Origin: Larix kaempferi
Lineage: Eukaryota; Streptophyta; Pinopsida; Pinales; Pinaceae
DNA: 64,000 bases
Reading direction: 5' to 3'
NCBI GenBank assembly: GCA_027924585.1
Contig: BSBM01000440.1
Coordinates: forward strand, 11,749,501-11,813,500
Both the position numbers and the translations under genes were made by a program. This document shows, one piece after another, positions 47,004 to 59,421 of this stretch. The first letter of the stretch is position 1. Each line of letters opens with the position of its first letter. The notes under the pieces were generated by a model, which had not been told where the DNA came from, ran no database searches, and worked only from the letters and a program-made list of their open reading frames with translations.

Positions 47004-47118
47004 AAGATGATTTATAATTGGATTTGATTCTGAATAAAGAAGCTAGAGAGATGGATAGGTGATGATTTATAATTGGATTTGATTCTGAATAAAGAAGATA
47101 GAGAGATGGATATGTGCA
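47004..47118. repeat. Tandem duplication, period about 62
   Basis: Two copies of a unit with GATGATTTATAATTGGATTT and GAATAAAGAAG. The preceding stretch, 46066-47003, shows no supported feature. Confidence 0.8.
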
Positions 47119-48552
47119 ATGGTTGCTATTTTGTTGGGATTTGTCCAACCAAAAAGTAAAAGAAATAAGCAAATGGATGTTCCAGTTTTGATTTTAACAT
47201 CTTATAAAGATGTAATTTTGTATCCACTTAATTTAGCAAATTACAATCTTTTTGGAAAATGTAGGACATCCATAGTTTTAAAACTTTTTAGTTATTTGCC
47301 TATTTCCATTTAGTGTTTATAGCTTTTAAACATGTAATCAATAATGGTTATAAAGGATCACTTGCTTGTTTCTAATTGCATTGAGAATGCATTTTAAGGT
47401 TTAATATTAGAGAAATGTACAACACTACAAAAATAAAATTAAAAAATATCATAAAGATACACATCAGTATAGACACACTGATATGTTTTAAGTTCAATCT
47501 TTCAAGTATTTAATAAATTTGCATCTTAATATCTTTTATTTTTTCTAAGTACTTAAAAGTTATTGATTTTGTCCTTAAAAAAGACGTATTAATATGAAAC
47601 TAAATCTTCTTATAAAATATGTAATTGTACTAATAATTTATAACATATAAATAAAAATTGATCACTAGTAAAAAATGATTCATTAAGATCACCTTATGAA
47701 AGTTGAATTAGAAAAAGAAATCCAATCCAAAAATTTACATTTCAATTTTCAAAGTTAAAAACAAGTATTACATATTTTTATTCTAAAATTGTCTTGAATA
47801 AAAACAAGATGTTTTACGTTTGGTTTCATGCAAACAAATTTGAAGAAGTATGTTTTTTTTTTAAATACTACACTTGAGGAAGCATGCAAATTGTACATTT
47901 ATCTCATTTAAGGGCAGTTCTTACAAGAAAATTACTTTTATCAATTAGGAACTTAAACATTACACTTTAGGAAAAGATTGTAAATTGCATATTCATTCTG
48001 TTGTGATCTTAAGCTCTTTAGGTGTCTATTTGGTAAATCGAAACATAAGAGGTAGCATTAATCACAATTTAACAATAAAATATGTCAAATGATATTGGGT
48101 GAAATTTCATTTACCATTATAAGACAACAAAATTTCATTAATAATTATGTCTTGGACATTGACACATCATGTATCAAAGATTGATGATCATTCAAAATGA
48201 ACAAATAGGACTGGTTAACCTTCTTATGGTTCATTAATAGAAATATCTTTATATATAATTACTTTATCATACATCATATAGTCATGAGAATTATCCTCAT
48301 ACACACAAAAACATGAGACAAATAATGAAAGATAACTTATATTGATTTTATTATTATTTTCATGAATGATACATACAATAAACATGAGTCAATGTTGTAA
48401 CTATACTCCAATAGGAACATGAGTTAATGTTGTAACAAATAGTCCAATAACATATTGACCTTGTTACTCAATATTATATATTAATTGGATTACAAAAAAA
48501 ACAAAAAACAAATCAATATGTAAGACGCTCTATCAAAATCAACTATATTCTT
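47119..48552. other. AT-rich element interior, nothing recognised
   Basis: No open frame of note on either strand and no element ends. Confidence 0.5.
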
Positions 48553-48700
48553 GGGTTCCAAGCCCTCATGTGTATATGCAGATTGCCATGTGAATATGCT
48601 TATTCAGTTCCAAGCCTTCATGTGTATATGCAGGTTTCCATGTGAATATGCAAGTTGCCATGTCCAGGTCCTTGGGTTCCAAGCCTTTATCAAGTTGTAG
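48553..48700. repeat. Short tandem repeat around GTTCCAAGCCYTCATGTGTA
   Basis: Two good copies and one degenerate copy of a unit of roughly 60 bases, each with TATGCAGRTTNCCATGTGAA. Confidence 0.75.
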
Positions 48701-49034
48701 CATGCAAGTTACAATCTCCAGGTCAGAGTGTTCATGTTGTTATATTTATATCAAAAACTCCTCATTGCAAGCACCTTATTATTAATTTTGCTCCACTAAA
48801 AAAAAATTCATTAATAAATAAGGATAGGTCGTTTTGATTGGGTAAAAGAATACTAAAAACAGAAGTTGATTTGATTCCAACTCAATTTGGAGCTTTGATC
48901 TCGTTGGACTAAGGGGTTTGCAAAATTTATTATTTTGTAAATTTTTTTAATGGAATCTTTTGCAGATATGCAAATATGGTACGAGAATGATTTTGCAAAA
49001 TTGGGTTACCCACAATGTGTTGGTGCACATGATT

Positions 49035-49165
49035 CAATTGGTGTGTTTGTTAGTTTGAAAATATCTGTTATATTTACAAGGCCGTATTTACTCTCATTTC
49101 TCCTCAATTGGTGTGTTTGTTAATTTGAAAATACCTTTTATATTTACAAGACCATATTTACACTC
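49035..49165. repeat. Tandem duplication, period about 68
   Basis: Two copies begin CAATTGGTGTGTTTGTTAR and each continues into TTATATTTACAAGRCC. Confidence 0.8.
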
Positions 49166-49385
49166 ATATTTATTCAGGAATTTGAATGTGGATCTCCATG
49201 TTAATGCAAGTGAATATACCACATTTTTGTTATTCAAATCTTGTTTTAGGAGGCCTTTATAAGGATATACACTTTCAGAATTTTCAAAAATTCATTTAGA
49301 AAGATGATATTCTAATCATAAATATATTTTAAGCTTTAGTTCTACTATATTTTAGTTACAAAATAATTTATATTTTGTATCTTTT

Positions 49386-50126
49386 TTTTTTCCTCGGAAA
49401 AATTCGTAATTTTATTTCAAATAGTTGATCAAAATTACACTCTGCACATGTATTAGGATCGCTGAGATCCCTACATTATCACATATAAGCTATCCCATAT
49501 AGTTTTCTTATCTATCCCATACATAAAACAATCGCTATTATTGCAACCCATATTACCGCTTAGATCTAGTTTCATAAGAACAATTGCTGTAACTGCACTA
49601 TCTCTCAATTCTGTGCCTCAATTTCTTCAAGAAAAGGTCTGTGGTAGTAGCTGAAGGATCCCTCTGGTGAATAAATTGTAATCCTCCAGTTTCCCATAGC
49701 TAAATTTTGCTGCGTCGCTGCTTTAGATAGCTGATCAGCCATCCCATTCCGTTCCCGGTAAATATGTGAGAAAGAGATATGATTAAAGGACTGCTTTAGT
49801 CTGATCACCTCCTCCAGAATAGGTTGTAGTACCATAACATGACAGCTCGATATCTCCTTTGCCCAATCAATTACTAACAATGAATCCCCAAAAATCTGAA
49901 GAGAAAGACAGCCTTGTTCGAGTGCAAATAACATCAATAGTTTAAGAGACATTATCTCTGCAAAGTTATTTGATCCATAACCCAAACCAGCCACTAGATG
50001 AAAATAGTGGGTTTCAGATTTGTGAAGGACTGCCCCCCCCTCCACACATCCTCTGATGATCCAAAGAAGCGCCGTCAAAATAGGCCCACGGCATAGTGAA
50101 ATCGATCAGTTCCTCTCTCACCTGTA
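49386..50126 (-). mobile_element. 5'-truncated L1 with RNase H, flanked by a 17-bp target duplication
   Basis: TATATTTTGTATCTTTT occurs at 49369-49385 and 50127-50143, a perfect target duplication. The A tail is at the left. The minus-strand coding part is an RNase H domain: WAYFDGAS (catalytic Asp), a G run with one extra G that breaks the frame near 50040, NNFAEIMSLKLLM (Glu), IFGDSLLVIDWA (Asp) and IYRERNGMADQLSKA. It ends at 49605. The 3' UTR and tail are the ones shared with the composite retroposon at 22279-23212. Confidence 0.92.
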
Positions 50127-50143
50127 TATATTTTGTATCTTTT

Positions 50144-51450
50144 ACTAACCAAATTGCAACTTTTTGTATACTTTTTATTAATACAAAGGATACAGATTAT
50201 GTATTTTGTATTTTCAAACTAGCCAAATTAACAAGTTTTGTTAATACAAATAATACTAGTCTTTATTTGCATTAACAAAATAAAAACAATTTGAAGATTT
50301 CATTTTAAATTTGGAGGGCATTTTTCTTTGAAGTGGAATTTTTTAAATGATTAAGTAGATGAAGATTGTTTTATTTATTTATACAAATTATAGTAATTGT
50401 CATTCAAATCAATTTAGAGATGTATTAAGTTGCAAAGTGTTGTAAACACATTATAAAGGAAGACTAAATTTAAGAGGTTAGCTAAAATAGATTGACCACA
50501 GTGTAACAGTTTAGGAAGTGTGCCTTCTCTTAAACTTCTGACAAATTATATGCATCATCCATGTTTTTGTGGGTGATAGTGAGATATTGTTTGTTTAATG
50601 ATATTGTTTGCACATAACAAAAACATCCATGCATAGTGGAGACTGACAAATTATTAAAGGTGGCTAATTTATTGTGAAGCCCCCTTGGGAAGCTACCTTT
50701 CTTAGAGTACAACTCCATTGTAAAGACGAAAGGAGGATATATACTTTCCCTCGTGGATTTTGTGTTATGTTTGGAAAATAAACCACCAACATGTGTATGA
50801 CATCACACAATAAATGCTATTTCTAATTATCAATGATATTTTCAATCATAGGATCTAATTATGATTACACAAAATTTCACAATATAAATATTTAAAAAAG
50901 AAAAATGTGTTACTTTTATTATATCAATTATTTTAACTTGAAATGAGGCAATAATTACAATGAAAAAATAAAATGTCAAGTTGAATCTATATTTTTCATC
51001 AAAAATAACATTCAAATTTATTAATCAAAATTAACTTTACTTATTTTTTTCCTTCGGCGTTATTTTGCACCTTTCTGCGGCAATTGCTAGTTTTAAAGTT
51101 GTGATGTTCTACATTTAGTTTCTGTTAAGTTAGAGTACTGTGAACATGCTTTCCCTTCCATCAATGGAAATTCGCGGTGTTAGAATAACATGCACTTACA
51201 TATACTTTATATATGCGGTTTACATTTAGATTCTGTTAGTATTAAGGACACTGAATGAATTTCAATCGTCCGTCAAATTGTGGTCAATAATTAGAAAATA
51301 TATATGTATATACGTATTATCATAGAAGTGTAGAATGTAATAAAAACAAGGAATTATACAATCATGTACCTAGAATAGTATGTTTACGACAAGTGGAATA
51401 TTAGGAGATTACTACTTGTATACCTAACCATAGCTTATAAATTAAGACCG
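50144..51450. other. AT-rich element interior, nothing recognised
   Basis: Frames are short and unconvincing on both strands, including the one at 50530-50718. Confidence 0.5.
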
Positions 51451-52390
51451 CTACTTTTTTTTTTAACAAGTAAAAACACTATACTTTATTAAACAAGTAT
51501 ATGTAGTACATAGGCATATAAAGACCAGAAGAGAGAAAATAAGGACCAGCAAGATATCAAATCCGTATCAAGACTCCCCAGATGGATGAAAATAACCTAA
51601 GGGTACCGGGATATAACCATCCCCCAAATAGTTTAATATCGACCAAGGTTTCCAAGTGCGAGATGTAACCAAACAAAATGAAAAAAGAAAAACATAAAGA
51701 CATAATTATAGCCGATATATAGTGCCGTAGCAGGAAAAATAAATACTCAAAAAAGGTTCCAAAAACTCCTTGGGGGGGATTGGGATCCATCCAAGATCTC
51801 ATAATGGATACGGCTAGCCATAGCATCCAGTCCAAGATGGGAAAGTTGATCAGCCACCGTTTTATGCTCTCGGAAGATGTGGATGATGGAAGTCGACGCA
51901 CAGTGACGAAGTAGAAGCCTCATCTGATCCATCCAGGAAGAGAGTGCCAGAGCCTGTATAGGTACATTGGAGTTTTCCCAGTCAATGATAAGCTTCGAAT
52001 CACCTGCAATTTGATCGAGATGTATCTTGGCCTTCACAGAAAAAATAGAACAAGCCACAATGCAATCATCTCCCCCTTCGTATTGGTTCCATCACCACCA
52101 TGCATCCAAAGTTTGATCGAATCCTCATTTTTTAACTCAATAAAGGCCCCTGCACCACATAGTCCTGAAGATCGCATGGCAGCTCCATCGAATCTGGCCC
52201 TATTGGCCCTGCATAGTAGATTTGATGGTCGATGGACGCGTGCAGAAATCACAGGGATTGTCAAAGAGCTACCATAATCCAAAAAAAGCTTCTGAATCTC
52301 GCACGCCACATATGAAGTCACCAGAGATTTATTTTAAAAAATGAACAGGTTCCCCAATTTCCAGATAGTCGCACTCAACTAATGGGAAAA
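51451..52390 (-). mobile_element. 5'-truncated LINE with degenerate RNase H
   Basis: The T run at 51451-51460 is the A tail on the minus strand. RNase H motifs are readable in two frames: RARFDGAAMRSSGLCGAGAF (Asp), TKGEMIALWLVL (Glu), AGDSKLIIDW (Asp) and IFREHKTVADQLSHLG. The 5' boundary is approximate because no target duplication was found. Its sequence is closer to the FDGAA-type LINE at 21186 than to the L1 elements. Confidence 0.75.
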
Positions 52391-53020
52391 AAGCAGAAGA
52401 GAAAAAGTGCATTCTAGTTTAATTATAAAATAATGAAGATATAATTATGTTACTTCAATGTATCAGTGGGTTAACTTATAAATGAAGAAAAGTTGTATTT
52501 AAGTTTTGTTAGGATGAAAATGATAGAAACATCCACTTTAATTAGGTATTTGCTAGAGTATATTTATAATCCTATTAAATCCCATGATTTGGAAGTATAA
52601 ATATAATCCTTCCATAATCCTTATATACGTTGAGTTTTTTTTCCCCCCCCAAAAAAATCATAATTTCATTTCATCCATTAGAGTACGAAATTACATTGAT
52701 CGACACACTCATATAGAGTGGTATATAAAACTGCTGAATCAACCATCCTGTTGAGAGCTAAGATAAATACCGATGTTCTCACTACGTGAGCATTAACATC
52801 TTTTACAATAACGTGCATAATAACTTCCATTGAAAATGTATAAAATTTGTATTGTCTATTTACAAAATAACTACTGAAAAACAGAGAACTGTCATAACAG
52901 AGTTATATAACTGCATAGTGTGTATCTGCAAAAATCTGTCTTTCACCAAACTGTTTGAAAGAGATACTGTAGTGTCGCCAAAAGAGCAAAAAACTGCAAA
53001 AAAAAACTGCGCTGACTCGA

Positions 53021-56000
53021 TCATTCTATGAATGGTCTATGATAAAAAGCTCGTTCAATTCCATCTAAAAATTTAGATATTTTCCACATTCCGACCCCCA
53101 TGAGCAGCCCTTCCTTAGAGGCCTTGTCCGCCTCAACATTGTTTTCACGGTAAATGTGCCTGCAATTAAAAGTTTCAAATGTGTGAGTGACGTTCTGTAT
53201 TTGTTCCAAAACTGCAGTAATCCTCCTGTTGTTGCAATGATAAGAGCCTATAACCCAATTGATCACATTCAAAGAGTCTCCAAAAACAGTAAGTTTATGG
53301 ATAGATAGTTCCACAGCATAAGAAATCAGAAGTTTGAGGCTGAGAATCTCTGCCCAGTTATTGGTTCCCCTCCCAAAACCAAACGACATCACATAGTAGT
53401 GAACAAGTGACAAGTAAAGGATAGCCCCTCCCCCACAATGATCATTCTGACAAGCCCCATCAAAAAAACCCCACGACTGGGATCGATCAATTTCCACAGG
53501 TTGAATATTCCAAGGACTTGAAGCCTGACGAATCCGCTTAAGGGCTAAGAAGTTCCCACAACTGTTAATAGCCACTAAAGTCAGGAGTCCCAGTTTATCA
53601 TTGAACAAACATTTGTTACGAGAGAGCCAAATGCCCCATATTACAACCGGGGGTAGTGCTTTAAAGGCATTCAAAGCAGAATTGTTTGTCCACCTTCTCC
53701 ATGCCTCTTCAAGGGTGTTCCCATCCCATGGCAATAGTATTTTTAAAATTCTGGAGACAATATTCCATACCTCCCTTGAGAAACTACACTGAAGAAACAA
53801 ATGATGAGCGGTTTCCTCATACAAATTGCACAAGTAACATCTGCTAGGACCATGAAAACTTCTTTTCTGCAGAAAATCCCACGTCGGGATCCTATTGGCC
53901 AAAACACACCACATGAATAATCTAGCTTTGGACGGGCATTGAAGTTTCCATACAAATTTCCACCACCAAACCAAATCTCTGTCCACATAGTTCTCACTAA
54001 TCGACTGATATCCGAATTTTGGTGTGTAATTTCCGGAAGGATCCCCATCCCAAATAAGATTGTCATCTTCTTCATTCAGGAAAATCTGGTCCCTACTAAG
54101 TGCTCTCAAATACTGTCTCAGTTCTTCCTCCAACTCCACTCCTAATCCAAATGTGTCTGCCCTCCTCCAAGCTGGGCTTCCCATCCAAACATTCGATTAA
54201 GAAAGAAAAAATCTCGCTGCCTCAACTCCTCCATCAAGCCCTCTGACAGAATGTGTTGAGCTTCACATCCTACCTAGGGATCACGGCCAATCCTCACTCT
54301 ATGTCCGTTACCAACATCCCAGACAAGATTATGTTCTATAACATCAAAGGAAGACACCAATGCTTTCCAAATGACCGAGCCACCTGTGTGAGACTTGTAA
54401 GGGGACCTGATCCATTCTTCCACTGTATCATGCTCAACATATTTCTGAACCATAACCCTAGCCCAGAATCCATCGAACTTAATTAACCGCCATCCACACT
54501 TAGCAGCCAGCGCCTTAGAAAAATGAAAAATATTATTTTGTCCCCACCCACCCAAAGCTTTTGGGGCTGCAATTCTGTCCCACTTCACCCATGGAGTAAC
54601 GTGAGCATCCTCCTTACCATTCCATAGAAAACTAAAGCAAATTTTCCTTGCAGCTTCTAAAATCCCTTTAGGGATCCAAGCAAGTGACATCCAGTATACC
54701 GGGATAGCTTCCAGCACGGACTTAACCAGGAAAAGCCTCCCTGCTCGCGAAAGCCACCTGAAACTCCAACTCTTCAACCTCTTTTCCATCTTTTCCAACA
54801 GCCATAACCAATCCTTTTTTAAATAGTCATTAGACTTCAAATTGAACCCCAAATATTTTAACCCTTCCAAGAGAGTAAGAAGCCTGAAGGGAAATAAATT
54901 AGTATATATATTAAATTCCTCCTCCCTTAATAGAGAAACAATAAGAGAGGATTTCCCATCATTTATCTCCATTCCAGTTGCAGTAGAAAAAAGGTTCAGA
55001 ATCTCTTTGAGTTTGTCAGCATCCTTTCTTGAGCCAGAACAAAAAAGCAAGATGTCATCCACAAAGAGCAAGTGTGTAAGAGAGATTTCCGGAGCCACCA
55101 AAATCCCTTGAAAATCTCCTCCCCGTTTTGCTTCCTTTATATAGCCCTACTCAAGCTCTCAGCCACCAACAAAAATAACAATGGGGAAAGGGGGCAGCCC
55201 TGACGTAAACCACGTCCAGAATGAAAGAAGGGGGTTGCCGCTCCATTCATTAAAATAGAGAAGGAAACAGTAGAAATGCAGCTCATAATCCATCGTATGA
55301 AACCAATCTCAAAACCTAAATGGGTAAGCATAAGATGAATATAAAGCCAGCTCACCTTATCATATGCTTTTGACAAATCAATTTTAAGAACAGCTCCTTT
55401 CAGCTTTCTAGTCTTAATGCTGTGTAAACCTTCTTGAGCAATTCCAATCACCTCATGAATCTGACGCCCTTCCAGGAACCCAAACTGCTCTTCTGAAATA
55501 TGTGTAGATAAGATAGGTTTGAGCCTTCTAGCAATCACTTTAGTAACGATCTTATACACACAATTGCATAATGAAATAGGCCGAAAATCATTAAGAGAGG
55601 AAGGAGTATCCACTTTAGGAATAAGGGCAATGAAGGTGGAGTTGATGCTAGCTGGGACCCTGCCTTCCTTCCTAGTATCCTCAACAAGCTGTAAAAGATC
55701 ATCGCCTAAAATATCATAAAGAGCTATTAAGAATTCTATAGTCCACCCATCAGGCCCAGGGCTCTTATCCTTCTGAAAACTATCCAAGATCGCCTTCAAT
55801 TCATCCCCTGAAATAGGAGCCATCAGCTTCCGGTTACCATCCTCTTCAATGAACCGAGGGAATAGCTGTGCTACCCTGATGACCTCTTCAATATTCACTC
55901 TCTCACTGGCTTTGAAAAGATCCCAGAAATGAGTAACCCCAACGACAGCCAACCCTTCAAAAGTAGACATAGAATTACCTTCTAAGTCCTCAAGGATCCA

Positions 56001-57164
56001 AATAGTATTGGCAGATCTTCTTCCTTTTGCATAAGCATGAAAGAATTTGGAGTTATCATCCCCACTTTCCAACCAGATGGCCCTGCTCTTCAATCGCCAA
56101 GTCTCCTCATTCTGTAAAAGTATTATGTTCCTCTGATTATCCAAATGAACTAGATGGTCCTTAGTAGTCTGAGAACCGTATCCACCTCCTGACTCATCAG
56201 AGATAAAGGATATTTCTCCTTCAATAGTCTTAAGTGCCCTATCGTCCCTCATCCTCTTCTCTGCAACCCATATTTTAATAGGTTCCTCGAGTGTTCTAAT
56301 ATTCTCCACAAAATGGAAGGCTGCAGAATGGATCGACCCTGGATGATAAGGTATCCAATGCTGCTGATAAGGTATCCAATGCTGCTGAATAAGCTCCATG
56401 AAAGTAGAATCTTCTAGCCATACCTTATTAAATTTAATAGGCACAGGAGGTTTAATAGGGCCAGCCTTCAAATCCAGAAAAATTGGATTGTGATCTGAGT
56501 TTCCCCCCGATCCAATCCATTGTCGAACAAAGACTGTTGACTCCACTAACTGCTCAGAAAGGAGGAAACGATCCAACCTCTTTGCCACTCTTTCCAAATC
56601 AATTCTCTTATTTATCCAAGATGGCTTTAATTGAATAGGCTCCACATCAATCCAATTTCCTTCAGATAACTTCCTCACAAAGAAATTTGTAAGGGGATCC
56701 ACTTGAGCATGCGGCCCCCAAACCTCAACATGACCCAGAGAAAAGTTAAGATCCCCCCCCAATATCACAGAATCCCCTCTGAGCAACTCTCTATCCAACA
56801 GAGAGGTCCAAAACGTTTCCCTTTCACAATATGGCCCATAAATGTTTACAATAGTGAAAATTATGTCAAAATCCAAGAATTTGCAAGAAATTCCCAAAAC
56901 CGAATGCATTCCCCATAGAGAGGAAATGCAAACCTTAGCTTCGTTCCATCCAATCGCCAAACCTCCTGAGCGACCCCTAGCATCCGAAGCTTCAAATACC
57001 CACCCCGGGAACCAAGCTTTTAACCTGCCAATAGCTTCATCACCACCACACATAGTTTCTTGTAGAATCAAAACATTGGGATGCTCAAGGTGCAACATCC
57101 ATTGCATTGTTGGTCTTTTGGAGGGACCAGCAAGACCTCGACAATTAAATGACATGATCTTCAT
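53021..57164 (-). pseudogene. LINE ORF2 (endonuclease, reverse transcriptase, RNase H), three breaks
   Basis: Endonuclease motifs MSFNCRGL, LILQETM, GGDLNFSL and SDHNPIFL (about residues 1-230). Reverse transcriptase has FRPISLCNCVYKIV, VLKIDLSKAYDKVS, LRQGCPLSPLLFLLV and LLFVDDILLF. A zf-RVT region carries CYLCNLYEETAHHLFLQC. RNase H is apparently intact: WGFFDGACQND, TNNWAEILSLKLLI, VFGDSLNVINW and YRENNVEADKASKEG. The ATG at 57164 overlaps the ORF1 stop as ATGA. Breaks: a shift at about 55137, a TAG at 54271-54273 and a shift near 54190. A small in-frame direct repeat (QQHWIPY twice) lies near 56350-56385. Confidence 0.93.
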
Positions 57165-59139
57165 CTCAACCCATCCTTATGGGCATCCACTGCTCTAAGT
57201 GCCCTTTCAATTGAGAGTTGTTTTCCATTCCTAAGATCCGAGCGAGCTCTGGACTTAGCATGAGAGATGAAAGAATTCCTTCCTCTGGTTTTAGGTAGTT
57301 TAGGTTTTTCCTTCCCTAACCCTCCCGCTGTGGATTTGTTCATGGAGTGCAAAAAATAACCAGACTCTGAGGATCTGGTGGGTGAAGAAGGCTCAGGCAC
57401 GACTTGCACAAGGATAGGGGTATCATCAAGAGTTACGAGGGGGGGACATTCAATCCGGAAAGTTTCCAAAACAGGGGAAATAGCAGCATGATGTTGGGGA
57501 AGTGAAAGGGATGCCAACGACTGTGAAGAAATATGTAAATTCCTAAACCCATCCACCCAATCAAAACCAGGAAAAGTTAAGTTCTTAAAAAAAAAAATGA
57601 AGGAAGGGTTTAAAAAGGGAACAGAAGAAGTACCAGCTGCATTGTCTGATGACCGAGTAATAGAATGCAGAGATACTGCCGGAGCAGTGGTCAATGGCTG
57701 AAGGAGTTCATTCTCTGCAGTGCCCACGATAGCACCCACCTTCGGTACAGTGCCATCCTCCACCAGAGTGTTATCATTCTCCACTACCCCCGTAGGAACC
57801 TCCACAGAGGGGCGTTCAATTTCATGCTGACCCAACAGAACTTCTTCCAATACCACCCCTACCTCCTTCTCCACAAACTGACGTTTCAGAGAATTGCCAA
57901 ACTTCATACGGACCGGCAAGGAGCAATCAATGGCCGGATGCCCATATTCATGGCACCGTCTACAGCGAAACGACACATTTTCATAATCCAGTGTTTGTGC
58001 AAAGGTGTAAGGCCCCCATTTCAAATCCATACTATCAAATAATCCTTCCCTGACATTAATACTTACCAGAATCCTTGCCACCTTCTGAATCGTTGTTGCC
58101 TCGAAAGAGAAGTCGGCTTCCAAATAATTGCCCAAGAGATTGCCAATCCTCCGAAAATGTTCCTCAGCCCAATACTATAAAGGTAGACCCAGTAACCTAA
58201 CCCAAAGCGGTATAGTGTCCATTCTTTCACGACTAGCGTCGAACAACAGATTCCACGGCTAAGTAGAAGCGGAACCTTGAAAGTCGACCAATTCTTGCTC
58301 AGTGCCCACAGTGCATGGGCATCCGAAGTAAAATGAAAGGCAAACCAGCCTCCAAAAAGACCCACAATCCGAGGGACATATCCACAGTGGCCCAGCCATG
58401 CTCCTGTATCCCACTGTATCACCGATTTATGGTTCACCGCCTTACCATACACCCTGCCCACCAGAACCGACTTAACCATCTCAATAATCTGCTGGAAGCC
58501 AATGTCTTCGCCAAGAGTGTAATTCGGGGCTTTACCCATGTTTTTGATCCACTTCCTACGCATCTTCACCTGGAGGTCATTAATCCCCTCATGACCTTCC
58601 CTGCAACCTAAAACCTTCAGTGCAGAATCCTCAGACGGGCTTGAAAACCCACGATGCTCCGCCGAGTCCAAAACCGTTGCAATGTTACCACCCAGGGAGG
58701 CACCGCGACCATACCCAACCTGTAAATCCACCCTAGTTACCGACGCAACACTGTTATCCCTCGTCGGTGATACATTAAGAGAGCCGCCCGAAGAATTAAG
58801 ATAATCTGGAAAATCTCCTAACCCTGAACATAATGGATCTGGTGGGAAGGAGCAGAGATCCTTGACGCCCCAAATATTATCAGTGCTAACCTCCGACACA
58901 AAACCGACTCCAGTCCTGTCCCAAAACGGTGAGACCGGTTGAGAAGGCACATATATAGACTCCATAATAGCCCTAGTGCCAGGAAGAGGAAATCCATCGG
59001 TCGAATGGCATTCAGCAAAACCACCAACGCCGAAACCACCTTCACCATTCAAAACCCAGATGGCGCTAGGTGGCGAGCTCCATATGTCACGGTGCCGCAA
59101 CGTGTCGCTGCCATAGTCCACCTCATCAAGCTGATCCAT
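57161..59139 (-). pseudogene. LINE ORF1 (RNA-binding protein), broken
   Basis: Starts MDQLDEVDYGSDTLRHRDIW. A DUF4283-like domain is followed by a CCHC knuckle, CRRCHEYGHPAIDC (C-X2-C-X4-H-X4-C), and a proline- and serine-rich tail. A one-base loss near 58262 shifts the frame, and a TAG at 58175-58177 follows in the restored phase, within the WVRLLGLPL motif. From 58135 onward the frame is open to the stop at 57161. Aligns along its length with the ORF1 at 12488-14422. Confidence 0.87.
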
Positions 59140-59421
59140 ACCTGGAGAACCGTGAAGACTTCCGGTGGAGAGAATAGGGTAGAAAACAGGTCACAGTAAG
59201 AAAATACTTACCATAGTCACGACGGTTTAGCTGACCATGAAACCACCAACATAGTGGGCTTGGGAACCATGCAAACACCACTGACACGGCTGACGGCCTG
59301 CTGCCGCCTGCAGTGGGCTGCGCAATCGCCTTCTAGCGCCGTTCAAACCTTAAGAACCATTGCCGCCATCACCTCGACCTCCTCCATCACTCTTAAGTAC
59401 CTTCATTATATACGTTGAGTT

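Larger units (their letters stand above)
52637..59405 (-). mobile_element. Full-length L1-type LINE, inactive
   Basis: A 6.77-kb element with a perfect 16-bp target duplication, TTATATACGTTGAGTT, at 52621-52636 and 59406-59421. From its 5' end on the minus strand: a GC-rich leader (59140-59405), ORF1, ORF2, a 3' UTR (53020-52650) and a tail of G and A runs. It sits inside the 24.5-kb LTR element, so it is younger than that insertion. Only a handful of stops and shifts disable it. Confidence 0.95.
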
